Below are positions 1 through 7,342 of a DNA stretch of 64,000 nt, piece after piece. Within the stretch, counting starts at the first letter, position 1; every line of letters begins with the position of its first letter. The stretch is taken from contig NZ_CP021874.1 of the NCBI RefSeq assembly GCF_002197645.1, positions 186,001-250,000 on the forward strand, written 5' to 3'. Origin of the DNA: Enterococcus wangshanyuanii. GTDB taxonomy: Bacteria > Bacillota > Bacilli > Lactobacillales > Enterococcaceae. A program made the translations under genes and the position numbers. The notes below the pieces were generated by a model, which worked only from the letters and a program-made list of their open reading frames with translations, was not told the origin of the DNA and searched no databases.

Positions 1-474
1 GTGATTTTCGTAATGAACAAAGGTCATATCGTGCAAAGCGGCACGCCAGTGGATATTTATGATGAGCCGATCAATCATTTTGTTGCAGATTTTGTAGGTG
101 AAAGCAATATCGTCAATGGTACGATGATCGAAGATAATCTTGTTGAGTTTGTTGGCAAACGCTTTGAATGTGTCGATGGCGGGATGCGTAAAAATGAACC
201 AGTAGAAATCGTGTTGCGTCCAGAAGATTTGACGATCACAAGCGCGGACAAAGGAAAATTAGTCGTAATGGTTGATACGCAGCTTTTTCGTGGTGTTCAT
301 TATGAAATCATTTGCCATGACGAAGACCATAATGAGTGGATGGTTCATTCGACAAGAAAAGCAGTGGAGGGCGCAAAAGTGGGGTTGTTTTTTGAGCCTG
401 AAGATATTCATGTCATGCGTTTCAATGAATCGGAAGAAGATTTCGATGCTCGTTTAGAAAGCTACGAAGAATAG
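1..474 (+). CDS. potA: Spermidine/putrescine ABC transporter ATP-binding protein PotA, C-terminal part (5' end outside window)
   Basis: This is the last 157 codons of PotA, the ATPase that powers polyamine import through PotB/PotC. The Walker A and signature motifs lie upstream of the window. What remains is the end of the nucleotide-binding domain (an [12 protein letters not shown] stretch, then [18 protein letters not shown]) followed by the TOBE-type regulatory domain found at the C-terminus of PotA/MalK-type ATPases (around LRPEDLTI). The first base of the window happens to be a GTG, but this is an internal codon, not the start. The gene is followed after 11 bases by potB, and the order potA-potB-potC-potD with overlapping ends indicates one operon. 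Confidence 0.93.
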   Translation: MIFVMNKGHIVQSGTPVDIYDEPINHFVADFVGESNIVNGTMIEDNLVEFVGKRFECVDGGMRKNEPVEIVLRPEDLTITSADKGKLVVMVDTQLFRGVHYEIICHDEDHNEWMVHSTRKAVEGAKVGLFFEPEDIHVMRFNESEEDFDARLESYEE

Positions 475-485
475 GGGGAAGAATA

Positions 486-1298
486 ATGAAAACAATGCGT
501 CGGATCTATTCGATTCCTTATGCGATGTGGCTGCTTTTGTTTGTGATCACGCCTGTTTTGATGATCATTTATCAATCTTTTTTTGATATGAATGGACAGT
601 TCACATTGGAAAATTACCGAACGTATTTTACATCAGGCACGTATTTAAGCATGACGTTGAATTCAGTTTGGTATGCGTTTTTGATCACCTTATTTACGTT
701 GTTGATCAGCTATCCGACCGCCTATTTTTTGACGAAGTTAAAACATAAACAATTATGGTTGATGCTGGTTATTTTGCCGACATGGGTCAATCTTTTGCTG
801 AAGGCTTATGCATTTATTGGCATTTTTAGTATTCATGGAAGTATTAATCAGTTTCTAGGCTTTGTGGGTGTGGGTCCGTATCAAATTTTGTTTACTGATT
901 TTAGTTTTTTATTTGTTGCAACGTATATCGAAATTCCATTTATGATCTTACCGATCTTCAATGCACTTGAGGAAATGAATCCTTCATTGATCAGCGCTAG
1001 CCGTGATTTAGGTGCGAGCAGTGTTCAAACTTTTCAACGGGTGATTTTTCCCTTATCTTTGAATGGAGTTAAAAGTGGGGTGCAGGCAGTATTTATTCCA
1101 TCACTTTCTTTATTCATGTTGACTCGTTTGATTGGCGGCAATCGTGTGATCACATTAGGAACGGCGATCGAAGAGCATTTTATGGTGACGCAAAATTGGG
1201 GCATGGGTTCAACGATCGGTGTGATCTTGATCGTTGCGATGTTTTTTGTGATGCTTTTGACAGGTGAGAAGAAGAAAAAAGGGCGGGTGAAAGAATGA
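486..1298 (+). CDS. potB: Spermidine/putrescine ABC transporter permease PotB
   Basis: Membrane permease of the polyamine importer, 270 aa, with six predicted hydrophobic segments. The binding-protein-dependent transport motif (EAA loop) is visible as EEMNPSLISASRDLGASSVQTF around residues 160-180, where the permease contacts PotA. A good ribosome binding site (AGGGGGAAGA) precedes the ATG. Its 3' end overlaps the potC start by 4 bases (ATGA), suggesting translational coupling. PotB and PotC form the heterodimeric channel in the cytoplasmic membrane. Confidence 0.95.
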   Translation: MKTMRRIYSIPYAMWLLLFVITPVLMIIYQSFFDMNGQFTLENYRTYFTSGTYLSMTLNSVWYAFLITLFTLLISYPTAYFLTKLKHKQLWLMLVILPTWVNLLLKAYAFIGIFSIHGSINQFLGFVGVGPYQILFTDFSFLFVATYIEIPFMILPIFNALEEMNPSLISASRDLGASSVQTFQRVIFPLSLNGVKSGVQAVFIPSLSLFMLTRLIGGNRVITLGTAIEEHFMVTQNWGMGSTIGVILIVAMFFVMLLTGEKKKKGRVKE

Positions 1299-2131
1299 CA
1301 AAGAAAAAATTCAAATGGTCTTATCTGTATTTGATCGTTGTTTTTGCTTTATTATATGCACCGATCTTTTATTTGATTTTTTACTCGTTCAATGACACAG
1401 ATACGATGAATCAGTTTACTGGATTCACTTTGGATAATTATAAAGCGGTCTTCGAGGATACTCGTTTACTGATCATCGTACTGAATACCTTTTTACTGGC
1501 GTTTTTATCTGCTTTACTAGCAACGATCATCGGCACATTCGGTGCGATGGGAATTTATTATACACGACGACGCAAAACGAGAACGACATTGATGAGCTTC
1601 AATAATATCTTGTTAGTTTCTCCAGACGTAATCATTGGTGCTAGTTTTTTGATTTTCTTTACAGCAGTCGGATTTATTAGTTTGGGTTTTGCCAGCGTAT
1701 TATTGTCACATATTGCCTTTAGTATTCCAATCGTTGTACTGATGGTTTTACCGAAACTGCAGGAAATGAACGACTCGATGGTGGATGCTGCAAGAGACCT
1801 AGGAGCAAATAATATCCAAGTGATCAAAAATATTATATTACCATTTTTGTCACCAGGGATCATTGCCGGCTATTTTATGGCTTTTACGTATTCATTGGAT
1901 GATTTTGCAGTGACATTTTTTGTCACTGGAAATGGGTTTTCAACGTTGTCTGTTGAAATCTATTCCCGTGCCAGACAAGGGATCAGCCTAGAAATCAATG
2001 CGTTGAGTGCCCTTGTTTTTATTTTCTCTATGATTCTTGTGATCGGCTATTACTTTATTAGTCAGGATAATCTGCCAAAAAGAATGCGTAAAATGCGTCG
2101 GGAGCAAAGTGAGGTGGCTAAGCTCAAATGA
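1295..2131 (+). CDS. potC: Spermidine/putrescine ABC transporter permease PotC
   Basis: Second permease subunit of the polyamine importer, 278 aa, with six hydrophobic segments and the EAA-type loop LQEMNDSMVDAARDLGANN around residues 155-175. The start overlaps potB and the end overlaps potD, each by 4 bases. The C-terminal tail is short and basic (KRMRKMRREQ), as expected for a cytoplasmic end. Length is normal for the family. Confidence 0.95.
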   Translation: MTKKKFKWSYLYLIVVFALLYAPIFYLIFYSFNDTDTMNQFTGFTLDNYKAVFEDTRLLIIVLNTFLLAFLSALLATIIGTFGAMGIYYTRRRKTRTTLMSFNNILLVSPDVIIGASFLIFFTAVGFISLGFASVLLSHIAFSIPIVVLMVLPKLQEMNDSMVDAARDLGANNIQVIKNIILPFLSPGIIAGYFMAFTYSLDDFAVTFFVTGNGFSTLSVEIYSRARQGISLEINALSALVFIFSMILVIGYYFISQDNLPKRMRKMRREQSEVAKLK

Positions 2132-3201
2132 GAAAACTACAATCCTTGTTTATTGGGATATTAGCAATCATTTTGATTTTGTTTTTTGGCGTACGTCAAC
2201 TTGAAAAATCAAGCGGCATGGCTGGAGCAGATACCCTAACAATCTACAATTGGGGCGATTATATTGACCCTGATCTTATACGCGCATTTGAAAAAGAGTC
2301 AGGCTATAAGGTCAACTATGAAACCTTCGATTCAAATGAAGCGATGTTCACAAAAATTCAACAAGGTGGAACGGCTTATGACATTACGATTCCTTCTGAA
2401 TATATGATTCAAAAAATGATGAAGGAAAAAATGCTGTTGCCGATCGACCATACGAAGCTTAAAGGGCTAAACAATATCGATACGCGTTTTTTAGATCAAG
2501 AGTTTGATCCGCAGAATAAATACTCGATCCCCTATTTCTGGGGAACATTGGGGATCATTTACAATGACAAGTTTATTGATGGTAACAAAGTCAAGCATTG
2601 GGATGATTTGTGGCGGCCGGAATTAAAAGATAATGTGATGCTGATCGATGGCGCCAGAGAAGTTATCGGTCTGTCACTCAATAGTCTTGGCTATTCTTTA
2701 AATAGCAAGAATAATCAGGAGTTACGCGAAGCGACAGATAAATTGAATAAGCTGACAACGAATGTCAAAGCGATCGTTGCAGATGAAATCAAGATGTACA
2801 TGATCAATGAAGAAAGTGCGGCAGCAGTGACATTCTCTGGTGAAGCAGCAGAAATGCTGGATAACAATGAACATCTGCATTATGTGATTCCTTCAGAAGG
2901 CTCGAACTTATGGTTTGATAATATCGTGATTCCTAAAACGGCTAAAAATGTCAAAGGTTCATACGAATTCATCAACTTCATGCTAAGACCAGAAAATGCA
3001 GCACAAAATGCAGAGTATATCGGTTATTCTACCCCAAATAAAGAAGCGAAGAAGCTTTTACCTAAAGAGATTTCTGGTGACGAACAGTTTTATCCAAGTG
3101 ATGAAGTGATTAAACACTTGGAAGTCTATGAGGATTTGGGTGCGGAATATCTTGGGATTTATAATGATCTATTTTTGGAATTTAAGATGTATCGGAAGTA
3201 G
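2128..3201 (+). CDS. potD: Spermidine/putrescine-binding protein PotD
   Basis: Extracellular polyamine-binding protein, 357 aa. After an N-terminal hydrophobic segment (residues 4-22) comes the conserved opening TLTIYNWGDYIDPDLI, then the bacterial solute-binding fold with PYFWGTLGIIYND and SGEAAEMLDNNE. There is no lipobox cysteine, so this copy is probably tethered by an uncleaved signal anchor or released, not lipid-anchored as many Gram-positive binding proteins are. It is the last gene of the operon and overlaps potC by 4 bases. Confidence 0.93.
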   Translation: MRKLQSLFIGILAIILILFFGVRQLEKSSGMAGADTLTIYNWGDYIDPDLIRAFEKESGYKVNYETFDSNEAMFTKIQQGGTAYDITIPSEYMIQKMMKEKMLLPIDHTKLKGLNNIDTRFLDQEFDPQNKYSIPYFWGTLGIIYNDKFIDGNKVKHWDDLWRPELKDNVMLIDGAREVIGLSLNSLGYSLNSKNNQELREATDKLNKLTTNVKAIVADEIKMYMINEESAAAVTFSGEAAEMLDNNEHLHYVIPSEGSNLWFDNIVIPKTAKNVKGSYEFINFMLRPENAAQNAEYIGYSTPNKEAKKLLPKEISGDEQFYPSDEVIKHLEVYEDLGAEYLGIYNDLFLEFKMYRK

Positions 3202-3280
3202 GGTGAAAACTCAGTAAGATTGATTTTAAGTCAACAAAATTCGAAGTAAAAAACATCTTTTTTATTTTCGGTTTTCTACT

Positions 3281-3307
3281 AAAAGCGGCAATTTTGTCGC
3301 TTTTTTT
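3281..3307 (+). terminator. Rho-independent terminator after potD
   Basis: AAAAGCG and CGCTTTT arms are followed by a run of T at 3302-3307. It sits 80 bases after the potD stop. I see nothing else recognisable between it and the next gene at 3575 beyond AT-rich sequence. Confidence 0.7.
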
Positions 3308-3574
3308 GTGTGTGATAAAAAATGCTAATAGTTTAAAAGAAATCATTTGATGAGATGATTTAATATTATCTGAGATGTCAGAATCAAACCATAGGTGATA
3401 TATGATAGTCATGTTTATAGTGAATTCCCTAGAGTTTACTATTTTTATTGTGCTGATATAATGTAAGAAGCAAATGATTTTTCTTATCCAAATCTTGCAG
3501 ACGATTTCGCAACAAACTGTATTTACGAAAAATTAAGACTAGGCTGACAGCACTTGAAAAGGAGTGAAAGTAGG

Positions 3575-4051
3575 TTGGACTATAAAATTGAAAAAATGGA
3601 TGAATTAAATTTAGTTGGAAAAGTTGAAAGACAACATGTTAATAATGTAAAGGTGGATAAATTTTGGGAACGGTGTGAGAAAGACGGTACACTAAAGGTC
3701 TTACTAAATCATTCAACGTCCATTAATAAAGAATATTTTGGCATTGCTGATGGCTCATCATATGATGGTGATAGTTACCTCTATTACATTGCTACACCTT
3801 TTTGTGGTAAGACAATTCCCAGAGGCTTTATCACAAAAAGACTTCCTTCGAGCTTATGGATCAAGTTTGATTGCTCTGATGTTGGTAATGAAGATGTGAT
3901 TAGTCAGGAGCTTTGGACTAAGATATATTCTGATTTTTTCCCCACATCTATATATGAGCCGGCTGAATACCAACTAGAGGTGTACTCAAATGGAGAAACA
4001 GAAAAAGGGCCTGAGATTTGGATTGCAGTTAAGCAGAAAGAAAGTATTTAA
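3575..4051 (+). CDS. GyrI-like (AraC effector-binding) small-molecule-binding domain protein
   Basis: About 158 aa, a stand-alone ligand-binding domain of the GyrI/AraC_E_bind family, with no DNA-binding domain attached. The family pattern is clear: an opening like MDYKIEKMDELNLVGKVER, a central FWERCEK..GTLKVLL segment, YYIATPFCGKTIPRGF, SSLWIKFDC, then ELWTKIYSDFFPTSIYEPA and a closing EIWIAVKQK strand. These proteins bind hydrophobic cations or other small ligands in a cleft. I place the start at the TTG at 3575, preceded by AAGGAGTG at good spacing; the in-frame TTG at 3554 has no Shine-Dalgarno. It stands alone between potD and the SorC gene, so its partner is unknown. Confidence 0.75.
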   Translation: MDYKIEKMDELNLVGKVERQHVNNVKVDKFWERCEKDGTLKVLLNHSTSINKEYFGIADGSSYDGDSYLYYIATPFCGKTIPRGFITKRLPSSLWIKFDCSDVGNEDVISQELWTKIYSDFFPTSIYEPAEYQLEVYSNGETEKGPEIWIAVKQKESI

Positions 4052-4304
4052 TCCTTTGAACAAAAGTAACGCTTTACTTTTTTAGACTAGAAAGACCGCT
4101 ATAGGTGAGACTAGAAATCTAACTTGTAGAGTCTTTTTTGTAAATCTTGCACTGAAAAAAATTTGAGTTATTCCTTCGTTGGAAAAGCGAGAATCATCTT
4201 TCCAAAGAAACGTCTTAATTACTAGCTTCTTTTATAATGTTGATTATAGCTTTATATTGAAGAGCTTCGTTCTTTATATAATATATATGTAGCTATTATT
4301 TTTC

Positions 4305-4349
4305 AGAACATTTTCTTACGAAGATATTTTGTTTTCGTAAGAATGTTCT
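4305..4349. promoter_or_regulatory. Large inverted repeat with TTACGAA/TTCGTAA half-sites upstream of the SorC-type regulator gene
   Basis: The arms at 4305-4322 (AGAACATT..CTTACGAA) and 4334-4349 (TTCGTAAGAATGTTCT) are complementary apart from two extra bases in the left arm. The inner halves TTACGAA and TTCGTAA are the same heptamers found at 6365-6392 and 7295-7321 in front of the other genes of this locus. An operator for one of the two local regulators is the simplest reading. The rest of the 375-base gap between 4052 and 4427 is AT-rich, with a weak hairpin around 4106-4138 that may end the preceding gene. Confidence 0.55.
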
Positions 4350-4426
4350 TTTAGTTTCTTATTAGTTGTCGAAGTGCTAAAATAAATTATGAGAATGAAC
4401 AGATCATCTACTTTTAGGAGAAGACT

Positions 4427-5391
4427 ATGAATAAAAAAAAAGAAAATTATTAGCCAAAATTGCGTATCTTTACTATGTGGAGAATAGGACACAAGCTGAA
4501 ATATCAAAAATGTTGAATATTTATCGAACAACGATCAGTCGAATGCTAGCACAAGCAAAAAAAGAAGGAATTGTAAAAATAGATATTATTGGGTTTGATA
4601 CAGAGCTTTTTGCATTAGAAGAATATTTCAAAAAGAAATACAATCTGCATCAAGTGGATATTTCTACAAGTAATTCTACTGATTCTGAAAGTGAAAAAAA
4701 TGACGCTCTGGCACATGCAGCGGCAAACTTTGTAGGAAACTTTATTGCGGATAATCAAATAATTGGGATTTCATGGGGATCTACTTTAAGTAAAATGATT
4801 GAAAAGTTAGAAAATCGTTATGCAGAGAATACACTTTTTTGTCCATTAGCTGGTGGTCCTAGCCACATCAATTCAAAGTATCATGTAAATACTTTGGTTT
4901 ATGAAATAGCAAGAAAATGTCACGGAAAAAGTTCGTTTGTGAATGCGACAGTCGTTCAAGAAAATGAAAAGGTAACACAAGGTATACTCCAATCAAACAT
5001 TTTTAAAGATGTCTTAGGTTACTGGGAGCATTTAGATGTGGCCATAGTTGGCGTAGGTGGCAATTTAGATGAAAGTGATAGTCAGTGGCGCGATTTATTG
5101 ACTACAAAAGATTATCAAATGTTAGAGAAGGAACATGCTGTTGGAGAATGTTGTTGTCGCTTTTTTGATAGAGAAGGTACACCCATTTACAATGAACTTC
5201 AACGTCGTACAATTGGACTTTCATTGGAAAAAATAGCTGAGGTGCCTAAATCTATTGCTATTGCAAGAGGAGATCAAAAGGTTCAAGCACTTCTAGCTAT
5301 GATACGAAAAAAATATGTAAATTGTATTGTTAGTGACCGTGAAACGATTATAAGTATTCTGCATCTGGATAATGATTATACCTTTAAATGA
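4427..5391 (+). CDS. SorC/DeoR-type sugar-binding transcriptional regulator with a frameshifted 5' end
   Basis: The body reads as a SorC-family regulator: an N-terminal helix-turn-helix (RTQAEISKMLNIYRTTISRML) and a sugar-phosphate-binding domain (WGSTLSKMIE, VGVGGNL, GECCCRFFDREG, GLSLEKIAEVPKSIAIARG). A strong Shine-Dalgarno (TAGGAGAAG) and ATG at 4427 are out of frame with it: ATG AAT is followed by nine A (4433-4441), and that frame stops at a TAG at 4451. One extra A, or a -1 slip of the ribosome on the A run, gives MNKKKRKLLAKIAYLYYVENRT, which matches the usual start of this family. Without a slip only the GTG at 4477 could initiate, and it lacks a ribosome binding site and about 17 residues. 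So the gene is off, phase-variable or slippage-dependent, or the base is a sequencing error. Confidence 0.75.
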
Positions 5392-5399
5392 TACTGCTT

Positions 5400-5452
5400 G
5401 TTAACGATTAGAAAATTGCTGTGAAAGCAAAACTAATCGTTAACGTTTTCTT
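5400..5452 (+). terminator. Hairpin terminator after the SorC-type gene
   Basis: A perfect 12-bp inverted repeat, GTTAACGATTAG (5400-5411) and CTAATCGTTAAC (5433-5444), with a second small stem (TTGCT/AGCAA) inside the loop, followed by GTTTTCTT. It begins 9 bases after the stop codon. Confidence 0.65.
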
Positions 5453-5536
5453 ATAGTAAATTATGGTCAGTTAGTGGTTCAATTTTTGCGTCTAGATGCT
5501 GAAATAGAAAGTTAATAAAAATATCCGCTTTTTATG

Positions 5537-6313
5537 TTAATGGACATGGCACAAAATTTGGTGTTCGTCAAAGATATCTTTAAAGTAATCTAGCTCTTCT
5601 GTATGGAGTTGAGGAATGTCTTGCATTTTATACTCACGATCAAGAAAGGCGTACTTTTTTTCGCCAAATTGATGGAAGGGTAATAGTTCAACTTCCGTGA
5701 TACCCATTTGATTAAAAAGCTTTGCAAATGCTTCTGCATTTTTGGGTCCATCATTAAAATTAGGGATGATCGGTACTCTAACTATTAAGGCAGAATGTTC
5801 TTTTAAGGCACAAGCTAAATTATTTAAGATTGGATTTAAGGAAACACCCGTCCCTTTTTTGTGTTGTTCATCATCATGATGTTTGACATCAAAATATAAC
5901 AGATCAACTTGCTCAATATATTTTTTGAAGAGTTCTTCTTTGGCAAATCCTGTCGTTTCACTAGCAGTATGAATGCCTTTTTCTTTTAAACGACGCAGCA
6001 ATTCTGTTGCAAACTCTGCTTGGTAAAGTACCTCTCCACCAGATAATGTTACGCCGCCACCCGACTCTTGATAAAAAGGTTCATCTTTCATTACTTCTAT
6101 GATAATTTCATCTAGGGATTTGTAATCACCGACGGTTGTATAGTCCTTTTTTTGTGTATCCCATATTTTTTCGGGTTTTCCATATTGTGATTCAGGATTT
6201 GAACATCAAAAACAATTTAAGGGACAGCCTTTGAAAAAAACGACCGTTCGGATTCCTGGACCATCATGAATGCTGAATTTTTGAATATTAAAGATGCAAG
6301 CTGTATCTACCAT
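5537..6313 (-). pseudogene. Glycyl-radical-enzyme activating enzyme (radical SAM, PflA/PflC type) with an in-frame TGA
   Basis: Read from the ATG at 6313 (Shine-Dalgarno AAAGGAG just upstream), the frame gives [20 protein letters not shown], then a [19 protein letters not shown] stretch, and continues openly to 5537, 258 codons in all. This is a complete PflA/PflC-type activase that uses SAM and a [4Fe-4S] cluster to install the glycyl radical. The family motif is CxxxCxWC; here the Trp codon TGG is TGA (6208-6206). A single G-to-A change explains it. Only an N-terminally truncated piece from the ATG at 6091, lacking the cluster cysteines, can be translated normally. The downstream part is well conserved (GGGVTLSGGE, LLPFHQFGEKKY), so the lesion is recent, read through, or a sequencing error. 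It is divergent from the DeoR regulator and presumably served the enzyme at 7343. Confidence 0.85.
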
Positions 6314-6364
6314 AACTAAACTCCTTTCTTCTATTTCGCCTTTATCTTAACAGAAATATATACA

Positions 6365-6392
6365 TTCGTAAATAATAATAGTTACGTACGAA
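6365..6392. promoter_or_regulatory. Operator-like inverted repeat between activase and DeoR regulator genes
   Basis: TTCGTAA at 6365-6371 faces GTACGAA at 6386-6392. On the minus strand the site overlaps a plausible promoter for the activase (TTTACG, 17 bases, TAAGAT with an upstream TG). The same heptamers occur at 7295-7321 and 4305-4349. This fits a repressor site controlling the divergent pair. Confidence 0.5.
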
Positions 6393-6455
6393 GATTGTGG
6401 AGTCTTGGAATATTGTTGAAAGTACAAAAATATGGTAATCTGAAAAGGAGAGAGG

Positions 6456-7208
6456 ATGAGTTTAGTGTCAAGAGAAGAAGAAATTATTTCAATCGTAAGT
6501 CAAAATAAAAAAATAGAAGTCAATGAACTTTCAGAACGTTTGAATGTTTCAAAAGTAACGATCAGGAAAGACTTAGATAAGCTTGAAGCAAGAGGCCTTT
6601 TGCACCGCCAACACGGGTATGCCTTGCTCAATAATATGGATGATATTAATTATCGCTTAGCTCAAAACTACGATTTGAAAAGAAAAATAGCCCTGGAAGC
6701 GAGTAAAATCATAAAGGATGGAGAAGTTGTCATGATTGAATCTGGCTCGACCTGTGCGCTATTAGCAGAGGAACTAGCCTTTAATCGAAACGACATTACA
6801 ATTATTACTAATTCTTGTTTTATTGCGTCTTACATTAGGAAAGCTGAATCAGTGAAAGTCATCTTGATTGGTGGCGAGTACCAAAAAGAATCCCAAGTAA
6901 ATGTTGGGCCGCTTGTAAAGAAAGTCATCAGTGAATTTTTTGTAGACAAACTATTTGTTGGTATTGATGGTTTTGATAAAAAACGCGGGTTTACAGGAAG
7001 TGATATCACTCGGTGTGATACGTCTAGAACATTAGCCACAGCTGCGAATCAAACAATTGTGTTAACTGATTCAAGTAAGTTCAAACAAAAGGGTGTAGTT
7101 TCTGAGTTTGGTTTTGATGAGGTTAGTAAAGTATTTACAGATTCATGTGTAGGAGAAAATGAGTTGGCTTTTTTAAGAAAAAAGAATATCGAGATTGTCA
7201 CTGTTTAA
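6456..7208 (+). CDS. DeoR-family transcriptional regulator
   Basis: 250 aa. The N-terminal DeoR helix-turn-helix is clear (REEEIISIVSQNKKIEVNELSERLNVSKVTIRKDLDKLEARGLLHRQHG), followed by the DeoR sensor domain with MIESGSTCALLAEEL, TNSCFIASYI, GGEYQKES and FVGIDGFDKKRGFTGSD. Such regulators sense phosphorylated sugars and usually repress their neighbours. The start ATG has GGAG 5 bases upstream. It lies between the activase gene (divergent) and the glycyl radical enzyme gene (downstream), so those are its likely targets through the TTCGTAA-type sites. Confidence 0.88.
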   Translation: MSLVSREEEIISIVSQNKKIEVNELSERLNVSKVTIRKDLDKLEARGLLHRQHGYALLNNMDDINYRLAQNYDLKRKIALEASKIIKDGEVVMIESGSTCALLAEELAFNRNDITIITNSCFIASYIRKAESVKVILIGGEYQKESQVNVGPLVKKVISEFFVDKLFVGIDGFDKKRGFTGSDITRCDTSRTLATAANQTIVLTDSSKFKQKGVVSEFGFDEVSKVFTDSCVGENELAFLRKKNIEIVTV

Positions 7209-7238
7209 ATATTGCACGTTTGTGCAATATTTTTTTTG
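7208..7238 (+). terminator. Terminator after the DeoR regulator
   Basis: AATATTGCAC and GTGCAATATT form a perfect 10-bp stem with loop GTTT, followed by seven or more T. The stem begins inside the stop codon. The downstream enzyme operon therefore needs its own promoter. Confidence 0.85.
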
Positions 7239-7294
7239 TTTCTGATTCACTGGTTTAGATGTTGACCCAGATTATTTAACTATGATACGATTGT

Positions 7295-7321
7295 TTCGTA
7301 AGAAAGGGAAAAAGTTACGAA
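7295..7321. promoter_or_regulatory. Operator-like inverted repeat in front of the glycyl radical enzyme operon
   Basis: A perfect 7-bp inverted repeat, TTCGTAA (7295-7301) and TTACGAA (7315-7321), separated by 13 bases, lies 21 bases before the gene start and just after a possible promoter (TTGACC at 7262, TATGAT near 7281). The arrangement suits a repressor acting on promoter clearance. Confidence 0.55.
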
Positions 7322-7342
7322 TGAAAAACAGGAGGAGTTATC

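Noticed and set aside
5537..6091. 184-codon minus-strand frame as a complete activase
   Set aside because: It starts after the cluster motif; the full gene begins at 6313 and is interrupted only by the TGA.
6206..6208. TGA in the activase read as selenocysteine
   Set aside because: The position is Trp, not Cys, in the family, no SECIS-like hairpin is evident after it, and no Sec machinery is in the window. A nonsense change or read-through is simpler.
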